Part shown: piece after piece, positions 23,553-35,738 of the stretch
Layout: every line of letters starts with the position of its first letter
Position numbering within the stretch: the first letter of the stretch is position 1
From: Lenisia limosa
Lineage: Eukaryota; Breviatea
Length of the DNA: 50,411 bases
NCBI GenBank assembly: GCA_001655205.1
Contig: LPNZ01011109.1
Location: 1 to 50,411 of the forward strand
Direction of reading: 5' to 3'
Notes under the pieces: model-generated
Told to the model about the DNA's origin: nothing
Databases searched by the model: none
What the model saw: only the letters and a program-made list of their open reading frames with translations
Made by a program: the position numbers and the translations under genes

Positions 23553-26214
23553 TTAGGAGACAAGCCAGCAAAATCGCTGGGCTAGACAGGTTAGACAGGA
23601 AATACAAAACAGAGACAGACAACTGGTTCTCCCTTCAACCTTTTTACTAAAGTACGGCGACGCCTTAGCAACCAACGCCACCGTTCTTCCTTGGAACTTA
23701 AAGTGCGTTACACCTAAAAAATGAGAGGGGCACGTAACCGATTTTGAGACCAACCATCATACTCGCCTCTAATAGGGAGTGGCCGAAATAAATGGAAGTA
23801 GTCAACAATTGCTGCCCATCCGCGGTCCTTAAGAAGACAATGAATCCAATCCACTTGCAAAACTAGATGGTTGTACCTCATAATAATAAAAATAAAATTA
23901 TCATAATACATAGTATATATGATATGATACATATAGAAAATAATAAATATATGTATCAGAGTAGTATGTAATAATATACGCTATATGCGCATATTACATA
24001 GTATATCATACATTTACTACAATATCCTATATTTTGTACAAGTAGAATATCATTTAAATTTATCATAAAGAACTCAGCAGAATAATGAAAAACAAACAAA
24101 AAAACAAAAACAAAATGGGCAACCCTACGTTTCGATTTTGAAATGAGAAATACGTTGTGCACTAGAAAGAAAATGACCACTCCTTTCATGAAATGTGTTC
24201 ATTTTCCACCATATTATCGGGATGAATAAGGGTTTTCCTTTAACTGAGCCCTTTTCTACTGATAGACCAAAAATTTAGTCCAAAATCCCAAATGCTGGGG
24301 CCCATTGATATCGACACTTTGCAAACCATTGGTCCATTGATGTTGAGATACACAGCAAGAACTTCATTAAAGTGGTTTCCCTAAACAGTTAACCAAAAAA
24401 GCTTCATTATTTGTGAAATGAGAGTGACAAGCTCTCTAATAAGTAATGACACCTCCATGCAGCCATAGGATATATGACAAGTAGCTCACAAAAAAAAAAA
24501 CTATGATTACAAATTACTAATCACTTACATCGGCAGGACGGTCCAATTGACTGAGTTCTAAAACTGGTTCACTTCGAGACATTCTACACAGTAAATACTA
24601 AAAGAGTTTTAAACAAAGTATTATCCATCCTGTATAAGGCCTACAAGTCTTCAATGTAGTGGTCATAGCCTGCCTTGTGCAAATGCGAGGTTTCTAATTT
24701 GATTTCAGGTCCGTCATAAAGCTTGAATTGTCAAAAACAACTCATTTACTGCCGCCACCTCAGCATACCGCAATATCTTTCAGATTATCATTGAAGAATG
24801 ACGCATCAGCATGTGATCCTTGATATAATAAAGGGATGGTTACAAAATAAAACAAAACAGAATGTTTGAATTGCCCTCATACCAACAATGCCGAAATTGT
24901 AATTTCTTGACACTTCAGGGAATAAACACTGTCTTCCTTTACGGATGTGACTTTGTCTGAGATGGTGGTCCTAGAACATTAAATGCCATATACTCCTTAA
25001 GGCACTTTTGAACAAACCCAATGTCTTGAAGGCCAACTACGAATAACGTCATCGTACATTTTACGCGGCATAAGCCACCCTAAGTAAGATCAGAACGGTG
25101 TATCTCGTTTTTAATCATACCTAATCCAATGAAATAATTAGTTCGTAGGAGTTTCGTTGGGTCTAAAGCCTTGTCTTTGAAACCACTGTCATTCCAGGAA
25201 GACACACACCTGCATAATAAAACTAGGATTGGATGCCCATGACACCGCATTCAAGAACATACCAAAGAAGGGGATCTTCTTGAAGAATAGGTTCCATTTG
25301 AGTGAAATACTCTAAAAAGTTTTTGCTGAACTTCAAGTCATCTTCAACAATTACAATGCTATCATGTCCCTGATACTCCTATAGTTGTTAACCATGAAAA
25401 CAGTCAAGAGATAAAGCGAATATCTCTTTATAACCAACTGGTATCTGTCCTCCAAAGCACGCCTTCAACATGAAGCGGTAGTTATTTGCAATGAAGACAT
25501 TAGGCTCAGCTCTGATATATAAGGGAAGGCGGGGGACTCAGGAAGATACAAACCTTGGGTTCGTTTTTGACCTGTCATTTTGAAAGTGTCGTAATCCGAA
25601 TTCTTTCACAACATGAGCAACTTCTTGATTATCTCCATCCTGTCGTGTTAATCACATCCAAAAAAAATGAGAGCCAACCTGAAAAACAGTGATCATGTTC
25701 TTGTCAATGCCGCGCACTTGTAAAAGGGATGTTAAAGATTCCCTCAAATACTGGGGTCTATTGTAGCAAACCTGCAAGTTACCCCCAAAAAAAAAAACTC
25801 ACCATTGCGATAGGAAACTTTTTTACAGGAGGAAATTCCCCGTCAACGCTTGCAGCTGGTGTAGTGGGGAGAGAGAGTTCAGATGAAGACGGGTCTGGAG
25901 TGGGAATGGGAGTGGGAGTGGGAGTAGGAGTGGGGTTAGAAGCAACCGGCTCATCACTTTTTGAATAGGACTCTTCCTGGCTTAGAGATTCCAGTGGCCG
26001 TGAAACTGAAAGAGTTATTGCCATTTTAGCACGAATCAAAAGACATACCAGTTGGGACTTCGAACATAGGGGCAGGATTAGGCTGAGAATTCGCTCTACA
26101 GCATTATTACAAAATAAACAACGAAAATACATACGACGATACACCGACAAACTGCCCAATGATCACTCCCAGTGCAAAGGCAAGCAGCAACACGACAGCA
26201 ATCCTAAGATTCAT
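23553..26214 (-). CDS. GT13-family glycosyltransferase (GnT-I / POMGnT1-like), type II membrane protein
   Basis: Probable Golgi/ER-resident beta-1,2-N-acetylglucosaminyltransferase using UDP-GlcNAc. ATG is at 26212-26214. MNLRIAVVLLLAFALGVIIG is a single N-terminal membrane anchor, followed by a Pro/Thr/Ser stem with PTPTPTPTPIPTP (about 25900). The catalytic domain begins at VCYNRPQYLRESL (about 25770). It contains IVIVEDDLKFSKNFLEYF (the metal-binding EDD at 25337-25345), DPLLWCVSSWNDSGF (about 25190), GWLMPRKMYDDVIRSWPSRHW (25080-25020) and GRQCLFPEVSRNYNFGIVG (about 24900). The C-terminal piece GVTHFKFQGRTVALVA (about 23700) resembles the GnT-I C-terminal subdomain. The EVSRNYNFGIVG block is closer to POMGnT1, whereas overall length and C-terminus recall GnT-I, so the acceptor cannot be decided. 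It is split into many small exons with introns of about 40-110 nt. The stop at 23553 is tentative. Confidence 0.88.
23885..24015. repeat. AT palindrome cluster (TATCATA/TATGATA)
   Basis: Dense short ATATGATAT-type palindromes in an intron of the GT13 gene. Similar clusters occur near 18330-18410, 27200-27290, 36370-36400, 40180-40215, 44757-45070 and 47320-47400. Confidence 0.6.
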
Positions 26215-26664
26215 ATTTGCAATTTGCCTATCCTCACAGTAGTATATCCTCTATAATAATAATACGTGAAACGTGTTAGTGAGCGCAGCAGTTCCAGCAG
26301 TTCTGGCATCTGGTTTTGCTGGTTTTCTGCAGTTGCCAAGATCCCCTCGATCTCTTTGCATTCTCTCTCCCTCTGCGGCCACCCTCCGCCCAGCCTCCGC
26401 CTCTCTTCAGTAGCCTGGTATCCACCACCATACATTTCCTGATCTTGTCNNNNNNNNNNNNNNNNNNNNNNNNNNNNNNNNNNNNNNNNNNNNNNNNNNN
26501 NNNNNNNNNNNNNNNNNNNNNNNNNNNNNNNNGTTAATAATTTCCCCCTTGCGTCCACATCTGCCAAACCAAAAAAGAGAGGGAGCTATAACCCTAGGAG
26601 GGAGAGTTCTCAAGGATAAGTGAGCACTGTCTCTATGCAATCCCAACTTTGACCTCATATCGAG
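26215..26664. other. Divergent intergenic region between GT13 and VPS9 genes, with gap
   Basis: Head-to-head spacing of 450 bp with an 83-base gap at 26450-26532. The visible part has CT-rich stretches near 26350-26400. Likely holds both promoters; no specific element recognised. Confidence 0.4.
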
Positions 26665-29600
26665 ATGGAAAGATCCCAAATTAGAGAGTTGAAAAAAAAA
26701 GTAAGTTATTTGAAAGATAGATTCAGCGAACCCCCTCCCCCGCCCACATCCCACCCTGCAATTTTCAATAACATTTTAGTACCCCAATATAGCAGCTAGT
26801 TATGATGGAGTGGTTGGATGGTCATGCCAGGAGCATTCTGATGATCATCACCTCTGTAAGGCTGCTATATTGTTGTCACCTCCAGTATCTTCTCTGAAGG
26901 ATGTTCTTCAAAAATGTCTGAACAGTTTTCCTCAAGAGGAAGCGGAAGGTAATTCATTAATTAAAGTTGTATTCATGATGTCATTTTATCAGAATCCACG
27001 CAACCAACTTTCCTCGAAGTTGCACAACTGACAGAAAATGCAAATCATTCTGATATGGAGGTCACTGATACAGAAGTGGGTAACTTTCTCTGGTTATGGT
27101 ATAGGCATCGCAAGTTGTAGACAAAATTATCTCGACTGATAGCCCAACTTCTTCATTACCTCGGTTAGTTGGCTTACTATGGCACCTAGGATGGGTCTTT
27201 CGTTATACGTATTATATGTAATATATATCATATAATATAGTATACTATACATAATTATATGATGATATGTATAGTACTACAATATGGGCGTAAGCCTTAA
27301 GTCAGTCTGATTTTTTAATTGATTTTTCTATCGCGGCAGAAATGAAGAAAGCACCATACAGGACCAAAAGTACAGGATTATTTTGTGCTGTGGCCTCAAG
27401 AAGCCCGTAGACTCCTAATACCGAGAAGCTTTTCCAGTTTTTTTACTTGCAGTAATTATTGCGTATTTTGTGAAAGTATAATATTACTAAGACAACATAA
27501 CTAATTGTAAAGGATTTTTTTGGATGTGACACTAAATAGACGATCACTTGTTGGGTGTATATTTTTTAGGATTTACATTTCACTCAATTTTATGCTGTTG
27601 TTGACAGCATTTCATATGTGTATGTTCACTGGGATATATTTGGGTCATTTCACACGGTTTATTCTTGAATCATCTTCCCAATTTCCAAAACTTGTAAATT
27701 ATAATGTGTTAAATATTATTTGACCTACAATATTGCTAGAAATTGACAGCAAAAAACCTTCTTGAAGGGGAGGACCTCGAGCACGGGGCGAGTCGAGAGT
27801 CCAAAAAAATATTGAAAGGTGACATTTTAGTTTTGAAGTAATCCCATTTGATCCAAACCTTCAAGTAGCCACACCCAATGAATCGGACCTTGAAAGGGAA
27901 CTGTTCGACCTTAGGTGTGTTATTTCATAATAATAACCTATTATTATTCAGTCCTAAAGATAACGACCTTCCTTCTGAACCAGTTCAACTTGAGGTTTCA
28001 CATGATTCTGCAGTACCAGGTGAAATTCCAGAAACTGAGCGGCGATCTATTGAAGATGAGTGTAACGAGGCACTCAATAAAGCTGACCAAAGACTCAGCA
28101 TTAAACCAGAGGAAACTGTTTGTTAATTGGTTTCTTTCATGACTAAATAGGATGATGGATATACTGGAGACCCAGAGGTTGATGCCTTGATTCTCAAAAT
28201 GAAATGCCAGACAGACTCGCATGGAAGTGATTGCCAGCAGTTATTCCCAAAAGACGTTGACTCTGATCCAACTCTTAACGAGGATGCCGTTCTTCAGCGG
28301 GCCATGGATGAAGTTCAGCTTGAGAAGCGCCTCAACAACTCAACATCGGTGCCGTTGACACAATTTGACTTCTCGGAACCATTATCCACTAATTCGACTT
28401 CAGAAACCCCAGCAGGTACTGTTGCGTTTCTGTTGTAATCCTTCTTTTGTAGGCAAAGAGCCAGACTCATCTGAATCAGCTATCGACACTTTAAATTTAC
28501 TTGCAGTGAATGAGCCTCCTGAAACTATCGCCATCAAACCCACAATTAATAATAGTGTGCCACCTCAGAAATGCTTCTCGCATTTTGTGGTTCTCTTACC
28601 TTCTTTTAGATGCTGTTTATGATGATGACTTTGATGACTTTGACAATGAAGAGGAAATGGCTGATTGGCTTGACGTATGGATATCTTCAAGAGTCACTGT
28701 GTAGGTTATCCCTTGCAATCCTCCCTCAACTCTCCCTGCGTCCCATGCAATCTCACCAACTCCACCGAAAACGACTAGCCCTATCAATGGAAATTCGCCG
28801 CAGCCATACTCCAGTGTCTCCCACACTCAGAAGACCTCTAGTCGACCAAACACCCCCCAAAAATCGGAACTGATTTCTTTGCCAGCCATTGTGTTGGAAC
28901 CAAAAGGGTCGGGTCCGAACATTGTAGCCGGTTTGTAGTTTATTATGGAATATTTGGTAACAGCCGCAGCAATTCGAAGTAACAAGGAACGCTTAGCAAT
29001 GGCCAACAGACAAATTGCGCTCAGTTGGATACAGAGAATTATTAATCGTTATTCTTTAGAAGCATCACAGTACTCAGAACAATCTTTACGCGAAGAAATT
29101 GCGGAAATTGTACGACATGGATTTTTTTGTTTGTATCTCAATTCTTTCAAATGCATACTAACCGGTCAGCGATACACTTTGATCAAGGTGTGTTCAGCAG
29201 ACAACGAACGAGCCGCTAAACGTGATGCTGAGGTTGGGGAGCTTTCAGATAGATGTCTGTTTTTTGCAAGGGTTTTTATGATCCTTCAGTTGAACCGACA
29301 TGCAATGATGGCGGAACAAGCAGAACCCCCCCGAGTGGGAAAAGTCAAGAGTCTCATTTTCCAGTTGGAGTTATACAGGGGAAAATGACAGTCTAGGATG
29401 CGTAAGAACTATGGCGATGTCAGTGGATTGGAATGTGGTCCCTTATGGCCTGCTGTCAACAGGACTCAAATGACTGGATTCGTGGTTTGTTCCTATCAAT
29501 GATTTCACTAAATAGAAGCAACAGAACGAAGAAAATCCTCAAAATCTATCAAACCACTTGATTGATTTAATGTGGTATGGTCCACATGCTTCATTATTAA

Positions 29601-30645
29601 CTTTTTAGCTCTCGTAGTCACTTACCTGGGTGGCTGTTGATGTCGTTTAGACAACAGGTGAGTTCTGTGAAGAAACTTGGTTTTTCAATGGATTATGGAA
29701 GACAGTCTAATCTCACAATTTCAGCTCATTTCAGTATATCCTCTTGGAGAAGTTCCTGAGAAGGCACTTGGAGAAATCATGAATTTGATTTATGCTTTTG
29801 TTGGTAGGTAAACTATATTTTTCTTCCAGTTACATATGAGATCATTTGGCGATTGTCATTGGTAGAGCGTTTACCTGCAATGATTCTTTGTTTTTGACAA
29901 TTGAAAGAGTAGGTTATTTTTCGTTTTTGTCTTATGTCACAGTGTGTCTTTGCTGGAATTTTTGACCATATATATGCTCTTGTAGCGACAGTGGTAAGTT
30001 ATTAAAAGCCCCATTATCCTGTTAGCATGCGACTCATCAAAGTCGTTGGACAAAATCCATCCAGTTTATGTATAGATTACAACAAAAGGATTTAGATGTT
30101 GCTGAGAGGTTTCAAGAGGTAAGAGTGCCTTTGTTCCGGATATCATTTGACAATTTAGATTAACTTTCAGACAAAAGGTGTTGATGTTCTGAGAAAGATT
30201 ACAAAAGTTTGGGTTTGGTGAAAGTGCTAAACTATTTAGGTTACCGCGCCCCATGACATGCTTCAAACCATTACAGACACTCTCAAGAGCTTGAGCACTT
30301 CTGCATCTGAACTATGTCCGAACGCTGCAATGTATGTTTTGGATTTTTAAGAGTTGAATTGATAACTTTGCAGTGGTGCAGACGATTTAATCCCTCTTGC
30401 CGCGTACTCAATTGCTCAAGGTTGGTTCACTTTTTTTTCTTATTGATGCAGCTGAAATTCCGAACATCCCTACTCTTCGAGTGTTTATAGAGACCTTCAT
30501 GCGGCCAGATACCTATCTTTGTATGTTCACTTTGGTAGTAGCGGGTTTAATCCCCCCAGGCGAAGCAGGCTACAGTCTCTGCACTTTGGAGTCCTGTCTT
30601 GAGGTTCTCATCCAAGAAGTCAATCTCAAATTTGCTGTGAACTAA
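26665..30645 (+). CDS. VPS9-domain protein, putative Rab5-family guanine-nucleotide exchange factor
   Basis: The start MERSQIRELKKK (26665-26700) splices in phase to 26780-26948, 26993-27075 and 27105-27163, and on through many exons to TAA 30643-30645. The first half is long, acidic and low-complexity (EETERRSIEDE-type segments, then YDDDFDDFDNEEEMADWLD near 28620 and a Pro/Ser-rich stretch). A helical part follows (SNKERLAMANRQIALSWIQR, about 28980), and after it comes a VPS9 domain at about 30250-30640: GADDLIPLAAYSIAQ, IPNIPTLRVFIETFM and GEAGYSLCTLESCLEVLIQE. The catalytic Asp (GADD) and Tyr (GEAGY) of VPS9 GEFs are present. The Thr three residues after that Tyr in Rabex-5 is Cys here. 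Such proteins activate Rab5-type GTPases on endosomes. Several middle exons (27340-27830 and 29400-30240) are only partly resolved. Confidence 0.82.
27200..27290. repeat. AT palindrome cluster in an intron
   Basis: TATCATATAATATAGTATAC-type short palindromes in an intron of the VPS9 gene. Confidence 0.55.
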
Positions 30646-31378
30646 TCCACTATTATTTATTTATTTTGATAAGTTGTAGTTTTCCATCTCATGTACATTC
30701 GGCAGTTCAAGGTGTAATTCACCAACTTGACTTTTGATATCAACGTTTTCAAGGCGGATTGATTGTGTTAGCGACATCAGGATATGACATGTCCCCAATC
30801 CTACAAATCATATCATGAGTCGACTTCACCCAAGGTGGGGTTACTCTCCCTATTGAAAACACGAAAGCGTACACCGCCACTGTTTTGTTCGATATCCAGT
30901 CCGTTTTTGTCTCTTTTTTTAGAAAACAATTTTTGGGAAATATTTGTGATTTTTGGGACATTTTTGACCGAGTCAGGACTTTTTTTTTACTTTTTTCATG
31001 TGCGAATTTCTGGGTACGCTAAAAATACGCTGTACACTGTAAACCACCGCTTTTATCCTTTTCAACCACCAGAGAGGTGTTCTGGGGAGTGACCCCCCCC
31101 CCCTGACTTCACCATATTCAATTGATATTCAAGGTCGATTCTACCTGAATGAACACAAAAGATGCCGAGAAGTGCCACACCCATTTTTCTAATGTTGGCC
31201 ACAACACGAGGGGGCCACAGTGTGACAGTGTGGCAACTTGGTGGCCACAGTTCCTCTCAGTTAGTTTGCTTTGCGGCTCATGACAATCGTACTATTTTTT
31301 ATTGACGATGATAGTGAGTTCGAGTCCCAACTGCAGTTTTAGGGTGCGATTGGTTTTTATTTTTTTTATTAAAAATAG
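30646..31378. other. Intergenic region
   Basis: No supported gene. Contains T-rich tracts, a C13 tract at about 31087, and a short stretch with repeated GGCCACA words at about 31190-31250. Confidence 0.4.
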
Positions 31379-31627
31379 TTAAAATTTTAAGTGAGCACCT
31401 CCTGTTAAAATATTTTTTGTACCATTAGAGTTTTCCATCATCCGTCCCTCATCTCTGTAGACATGGTCCACTAACGCAGAGAAGGCCTCAGGCCCAACAC
31501 GGGCGACTCTTCTGAAGCCACTCTCAGAGTATGGTTGACAACATGAAGCCCAAACTGTTTCATAACTGTTTAGGGGAAACAATCCAGCAATGGCAGGGAT
31601 CTTTGAATACTCTTCGGGCTCCAGCAA
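31379..31627 (-). pseudogene. Possible fragment of a Harbinger-type transposase or unrelated ORF
   Basis: An 82-residue minus-strand ORF. The segment GFRRVARVGPEAFSALVDHV followed by YRDEGRM loosely recalls the N-terminal helix of HARBI1/PIF-type DDE transposases (FRxSRxxFxxLVxxI). No catalytic DDE residues are present, and no terminal repeats were seen. Very tentative; it could also be an unrelated short exon or a chance ORF. Confidence 0.2.
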
Positions 31628-31810
31628 CCCCAGTTACAACAGTAAAGACGGAGACCATGGCAAGAGACAACAAAGTAAAATGTTGATGAAGTGGATGCAA
31701 TTAAAAAAATAAAATAAAAATCAATCACCCATTTAAATAAAAAAAGGGAATAAAATTTTAAAAAAACACAAAAAAATAAAATGCAACCGCGCCCTTACTG
31801 TGCTTGCCCC

Positions 31811-31842
31811 CTAGGAGGTATATATATCTATACACCTCCTAG
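31811..31842. promoter_or_regulatory. 9-bp inverted repeat upstream of the secreted-protein gene
   Basis: CTAGGAGGT (31811-31819) and ACCTCCTAG (31834-31842) enclose a 14-nt TATATATCTATA-type loop that could also serve as a TATA region. It lies about 75 bp upstream of the ATG at 31918. Confidence 0.4.
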
Positions 31843-31917
31843 CTAGCTGCTCGCACAACCCAGCGCACACCAAAAACAGCTAAACACAAATACAACGAAG
31901 ATTTGACGAAGATACTC

Positions 31918-34300
31918 ATGAAAATATTTTGGTGGTTGGCCATTTTTGGGGCCAGTCTACAGTATGTTGAGTGCCTTTCCTTGAACCTATCTGCCTTCTA
32001 TAGCCCACATGGTAAACGGGGAATTGAAATGGAGGAACAGATGTGCTTTCATCCCCGTCCCAGTTACTCACTCCATAGGACCTGGCGACCATCTCTTCTG
32101 CCAGGCTTTCCAGAATACTCACCAGAAGAAGGGCCAAATTAAAGGATTTTGCGAGTAAGATGGGAAATAGTTTTATCTTGAATTAACTTCAATCATTTGA
32201 TGACAACAGATGGGACTCCGTTGTTGACAAAGGCATGACGTTGACCGCAGGGTCAGTTGAGTACCAACTCGGTAGGCTTCTGTGTGATCTAATGTTCAGA
32301 CGAGCAATATGGGGTTTCAAGGGAGCCTCAAGACTTCAAGAGTTCGGACTGGAAAATGGATCTTTCTCAGTTTGACAGTGATGAGTGGGTGGTGTCAACC
32401 GTTATTGTCGTTTGTCCAAAACTGACCTGATAGAGGGAGATGGGCTGATGTGCTAGCCTCAGTCGCCGTACCTGCCGGTCATAAGCCGGTATCAATGACA
32501 ATGTGGACTAGTGAGCAGGAAGCATGAAAAGCATTGTATTTTATGTTCCTGTTTGTTGTTTATCACATCGTAGTGAAAACCGAGTCTTATTCTGTCGTGG
32601 CCTTTGGAGGAAAAACCCCCTTCGTTCTTTCTATTCCGAACAAAAAAAACAGTTAGCGCGTGCTAAAGAGATCATTTGACTTTTAGGCAAACCTTCTCTC
32701 CTTGATCTCCCGCAGCCCTTTTCAGAGGAGTCGGTGTTGAGTGTTGATGTTGCTTCTGGAGGGCCCACCAATGATGTTTTAGTGGTTTGCTTTGGAAGGT
32801 AAAGATAAGATAATAACCTCTTCCTTTCAATTTGAAATAACCTTTTGTAGGTGAGAGCGCGATTCACAGATGGTACATGCTCTGCCTATGCTATGAACCC
32901 TAATGTTACTGAAATCGAAGTTGGAAGTTGGTTGAAGCCTTGTGATACATTGTGACGAGTTAGATTTGTGTCCCAGCAGCCAAGTTGCCCCTGGCATTGA
33001 TCTTGTTCTTCTTCACACTGGTGGCCCCGCCCCTGAGGTTTGCCATATCATAATATCACTTTGTGAGTCATATTCACACGTTTAATCTATTTTTACATGC
33101 AGTGATATGATACCTTATATCTACTCATATGTTATCACAAGGGACGCCAGTCCCGAGGGAATATAGGGAGGAGGTGGGAAGAGTTTGATTGTGTTAAGGG
33201 ATGTAACGAGGGCTTTTGGCGAGTTCATCCCGAAGAATCCCTGCAACACAATCAAACGAGCCTACTCCCGACAATTCCTGCGAGGGCGCTGTGCGGTAGA
33301 GAAATGATAAAATTAGGATGAAAATTCAAATTTTTGCATTTTTAAGTATTGTTAGAATAGCGGGTACTCTGATAAACTTGAGATGAACCCTCATGTTACT
33401 TTCTTTTTTCATCATTTCAAAGGGGAAGTCGGGAATGCGGTCATATCGTGTGCATGTGACAATATTGACAGTACATTTTGAAGTCAAGCGCCACATTTTG
33501 TTTTATTATTATTTTTTACCCACTAATATAAGCAAGTCCGCTTGCAATATTGTTGCCATCTTTAATTATTGTAGCCAGAAGCTTGGATTGTCATTCCCAC
33601 AAATCCACTCTCTGATCAAACGTGAGTGAAGTTTGTTTATAAACAATGAAATAATGATGTTTCAAATAAAAATTTGCGATTCATTAGAATGATCTGACTT
33701 GTTTAGCCAATACCATGGACTTCCTGACAAACATGTTGCTCTCCCCCTTTACACCCCAATTCCTGGAGATGCTGCGTTTTACATTTCATTCACCCCAAAT
33801 TCTACTGAGTTCCTTCTCAAGGTAAAATGCATGTGTCCTCCGCTTACTTCTAGGGTGTAACTTGGAACTTTGAGCATGGTTTTCCCGATGCTGAGACAGT
33901 TGCAACTGGAAATTACTCCATGAACCTCTCTGGTATGTCATATTTCAAAATTGACGAATGAAATACAGACGTAGGCCCTTGGATTGTGAGACCAACTGCT
34001 ACTGATAGTTCCTTTTTCTTCAGGTTTGTCTTCATGGGAAATCATTTTCTCATTTCTTCAGTAACTCTTTTCACGAAAATGGTGAAATTCATGGTGTTTC
34101 AAGCCTCACTCTTAACGGTGAAACATTCTATCCAGTGAGCCGATTAATACTCGACTTCACAACCCAGGATTACGAGGATGTATTCGCAGCTGCTGCACTG
34201 GATATGCAAATGGAAGGAGTTATCGACTTTTCGGAGGGTCTGTACGAGGTCGCTGGTGACCCCCGTGCTATCTTTTCTGTGTATATTGGGTTGAGTTAAG
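31918..34300 (+). CDS. Secreted or membrane-lumenal protein of unknown family
   Basis: MKIFWWLAIFGASLQYVEC is a clear signal peptide. Phase-consistent exons are 31918-32011, 32064-32154, 32210-32271 and from 32300. More exons at about 32575-33060 encode TESYSVVAFGGKTPFVLS, SVDVASGGPTNDVLVVCFG and CDELDLCPSSQVAPGIDLVL. Exons at 33420-34260 encode EVGNAVISCACDNIDSTF, NQYHGLPDKHVALPLYTPI, GVTWNFEHGFPDAETVATG and SLTLNGETFYPVSRLILDF. Scattered cysteines and NXS/T sites fit an extracellular beta-rich protein. I recognise no domain. The 3' end is uncertain: the frame stops near 34300, but a further exon at about 34390-34510 is possible. A foldback element sits in the intron around 33150-33288. Confidence 0.6.
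33150..33288. mobile_element. Imperfect foldback/MITE-like element in an intron
   Basis: GTTTGATTGTGTT (about 33183-33195) is repeated inverted as AACACAATCAAAC (about 33245-33257). The similarity continues outward imperfectly through GGGAGGAGG / CCTACTCCC to the outer ends, giving about 50-bp imperfect arms. No ORF. Weaker than the other inverted-repeat elements. Confidence 0.5.
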
Positions 34301-35738
34301 TGTTGGGTTAAATGCATAACACAGGTACTATGGCATATGAGTCATTCTTAATGAATACATCCACTGATCAGCGTTCTCCGACTAAATAGTGAGGGAAATA
34401 TCACTCTCACCTCAATGGTATGATCGATGTCTTCACCGTCGAGGGCATGCGCTACGCTGTCATACTAATACAATGCCTACTGAGAACCGGGGTTCTCTCG
34501 GCCCCAAATAGCTCTTGAGGAGTATGGTGTAGTGGGTGTGGCTTGTCGAAAACAGGGGAGAAATGGAGGTCCAACACGTCAGCCTCGATAATACCTAAAT
34601 CTTCAACTCGCAACCGCCTTCCAACCTGTTAAACATGGTGGCATAGAGTCCTGGATAATGAAATGAGAAGTCGAATAGAAAGCCCCACTCTCATTCCGCA
34701 AGTGCAACTGACTCCTGGTTGGCATTTTAACTGGTTGGTAATCACACCTGCGGTTGTCAGGTCTGCTACTGATACTTTGGCATGCCCCCCCCCCCCCNNN
34801 NNNNNNNNNNNNNNNNNNNNNNNNNNNNNNNNNNNNNNNNNNNNNNNNNNNNNNNNNNNNNNNNNNNNNNNNNNNNNNNNNNNNNNNNNNNNNNNNNNNN
34901 NNNNNNNNNNNNNNNNNNNNNNNNNNNNNNNNNNNNNNNNNNNNATCGGTGCAACCCGAGTTTGATTCTCGTGTTTTTCAAAAATTCGGCCAGAGAATTA
35001 AAAGAGTCGGTATATTTTGATGTATGAGGCTATCATTTCAATTGAGTTAGCAGGTATTAATAGCCACCACCCAACATTAAAAGCGAGACGACTTGCGAGG
35101 GGTCGAAAGAATGGAGTGAGGGAATTCATGTGGGAGTTTCACCAATAAACTTCAAACTGAAACAGAACTGTTAAATAAACAATTTACTAAATAAAACGCA
35201 ACAATACGAATTCCAATAACCTCGGCGGTTTTCAAATTAAGGAAGCAAACATACCATATAAGGAAACACATCCGACGCCACTGTCGAACCCGGTCCGTAC
35301 CAGTATATCATTTGCCTAAGAGCGGGGTGTACTGTATTTACAACTATGATGCCTTTGTTGTGTTGTGCCTTTTCCTTTTACACTTTTACATAATACTTAC
35401 TACCAGTGTAGTACCATCATGTACCACAGTCAGTATGTATACCATACTATATCTATACAAATTATACTATATAGTATATGAGGACACTAATGAATGTTGG
35501 GCGATTGGGGGATGTTGGAGAGGCTTTTGCGTTTAAACTGTGAAAAGGTATCAGGAACCCGAGGAGGCAGGAATGAATCACTCCTCCGCCTTGGGCCTCC
35601 TCGCAATCAGGAACCACTTCTTATTCTTGAGCTTACCATTTCAGCCGATATGCCTTACACTGTGCATCCCATTGACAACCTAGAAAAGAAAGAGTGTATT
35701 ATACCGAAACATAACCTGAAACAGAAAACAAAACAATC
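34301..35738. other. Intergenic region with a 147-base gap
   Basis: Convergent 3' ends of the secreted-protein and GDPD genes. A C13 tract at 34785-34797 runs straight into the gap 34798-34944. A possible terminal exon of the upstream gene lies at about 34390-34510. Otherwise AT-rich, nothing recognised. Confidence 0.45.
34785..34944. other. Poly-C tract leading into an assembly gap
   Basis: C13 preceded by GCATG and followed by 147 N's. Confidence 0.9.

Noticed and set aside
25890-25940. Glycine/valine-coding GGAGTG repeats read on the plus strand
   Set aside because: They are the antisense of the Pro/Thr stem of the GT13 protein on the minus strand.
29865-29915. tRNA-like stretch (TTGGTAGAGCGTTTACCTGCAA)
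   Set aside because: Resembles a D-arm and anticodon stem start, but there is no T-arm or acceptor stem. The bases form an intron acceptor and exon (ERLPAMIL) of the VPS9 gene.
34945-34975. T-arm-like CGAGTTTGATTCTCG next to a gap
   Set aside because: The rest of any tRNA would lie in the gap and the loop lacks the TTC start, so it cannot be supported.
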